Origin: Luminiphilus sp.
GTDB lineage: Bacteria > Pseudomonadota > Gammaproteobacteria > Pseudomonadales > Halieaceae
Length of the DNA: 14,825 nucleotides
Direction of reading: 5' to 3'
Assembly: GCA_024638905.1 (NCBI GenBank)
Contig: JAHEJH010000165.1
Span: 1 to 14,825 of the forward strand
The notes under the pieces are model-generated. The model searched no databases and was not told where the DNA came from. It was given only the letters and a program-made list of their open reading frames with translations. Shown here piece after piece: positions 14,310 to 14,825 of this stretch. How positions within the stretch are numbered: the first letter of the stretch is position 1; each line of letters starts with the position of its first letter. The position numbers and the translations under genes were made by a program.

Positions 14310-14581
14310 GGGCAAGCGGCACTGTGCTCCCCCATGTAGTCAGTGGGGACAGCGGCAGAGCCTCAACGAAACGTGAAGCCTAGCAAGCTCATGCTGGATG
14401 GCAAAGCGACAAGAATCTCTGCTCCGGCTCGTATCTGGGCTGCGCTCCCGCTTTGGCGTGCCGATTTCCAGCGCACCTGTGACCGATCGATTCGGCGTTG
14501 CCCGGAGCATGGATCTGCTTCATTCTCACCCTATAAACGCATGAACAGTGGGTAGGCCGATCCAACGTCAGGCCGAGTAAC
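14310..14581. other. Divergent spacer between the transaldolase and the VOC gene
   Basis: No RNA gene or repeat was recognised, and the open frames here lack ribosome sites and family features. TATAAA (14532-14537) could be the -10 of the plus-strand VOC gene, but no -35 lies at the right distance. No clear promoter for the transaldolase was seen. Confidence 0.45.
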
Positions 14582-14593
14582 AGGAGCAAATCC

Positions 14594-14825
14594 ATGGGCG
14601 ATAGCGACAGCACGCCAGCTGGCACACTGAGACGTTTAGGCAATGTGCATCACGCAGCCTATCGTTGCAGGGATGCCGAGCAGACGCGGTGGTTTTATGA
14701 GGACGTCCTCGGACTCCCGCTCGCGGCGGCGATGGTCTTCGATGCGTTGCCGGGGACCGACAAAAAAAGCCGGTACATGCATTTGTTTTTTGAGTTGGGC
14801 GACGGCAACTTCATCGCGTTTTTTG
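14594..14825 (+). CDS. VOC (glyoxalase/bleomycin-resistance fold) protein, 5' part only
   Basis: The first 77 codons are visible and the frame is open to the right edge. An AGGAG ribosome site lies 7 nt before the ATG. The segment GNVHHAAYRCRDAEQTRWFY (16-35), followed by EDVLGLPL, is the typical first beta-alpha unit of the vicinal-oxygen-chelate fold. His19 or His20 sits where the first metal ligand is usually found, and an LFFELGDGNFIAFF-type strand follows. Members include glyoxalase I, extradiol dioxygenases, epimerases and resistance proteins; the visible part does not tell which. It is divergent from the transaldolase. Confidence 0.8.
   Translation, partial: MGDSDSTPAGTLRRLGNVHHAAYRCRDAEQTRWFYEDVLGLPLAAAMVFDALPGTDKKSRYMHLFFELGDGNFIAFF

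Noticed and set aside
14300..14335. 12-codon upstream extension of the transaldolase
   Set aside because: The ribosome site at 14301-14309 lies within it and points to the ATG at 14299, which fits the TalB N-terminus.
14343..14643. Small open frames on both strands between the transaldolase and the VOC gene
   Set aside because: They overlap each other, have no ribosome sites or family features, and one runs across the VOC start.
1..14825. CRISPR arrays, tRNA or rRNA genes, insertion sequences, attachment sites
   Set aside because: No regularly spaced repeats, cloverleaf-like segments, transposase motifs or long terminal inverted repeats were seen on reading through the window.

Overview
The window looks like a chromosomal piece of an aerobic anoxygenic phototrophic proteobacterium, most likely a gammaproteobacterium of the OM60/NOR5 (Halieaceae) type. 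This is inferred from three things: a magnesium-chelatase operon (bchI-bchD-bchO) and crtD typical of a purple-bacterial photosynthesis gene cluster, the compact high-GC gene layout, and FadH- and TalB-type housekeeping proteins that resemble the enterobacterial forms. No marker gene fixes the taxonomy.

Layout. Positions 1-3464 (minus strand) hold bchI, bchD and bchO, overlapping end to end; bchO runs off the left edge. An alpha/beta hydrolase of unknown substrate is divergent from bchI (3567-4520, plus). Its 3' end overlaps the tail of crtD, which forms a two-gene minus-strand unit with a DUF2306-like membrane protein (4476-6706). A cytochrome P450 (6751-8130, plus) starts only 44 bp from that membrane gene. 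Its end overlaps the end of an ATP-grasp ligase gene (8099-9316, minus). Upstream of the ATP-grasp gene is a 346-385 bp non-coding stretch with a perfect TGT-N12-ACA box of the PpsR/CrtJ type and a separate dyad. To the right the content becomes metabolic: a FadH-like 2,4-dienoyl-CoA reductase, a rubredoxin fused to a rubredoxin-type reductase (both plus), a transaldolase (minus), and the start of a VOC/glyoxalase-fold gene cut by the right edge.

How it fits together. BchI and BchD form the ATPase part of the chelatase that puts Mg2+ into protoporphyrin IX, and BchO is its usual accessory hydrolase. CrtD makes a 3,4-desaturation in acyclic 1-hydroxy-carotenoids. The membrane protein, P450 and ATP-grasp enzyme sit between crtD and the housekeeping genes. 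The PpsR-type box places the ATP-grasp gene under likely photosynthesis control. The P450 and ATP-grasp pair is the best candidate for an undescribed pigment- or lipid-tailoring step, but its substrate cannot be read from the sequence.

No rRNA, tRNA, CRISPR array, insertion sequence or phage gene was seen.
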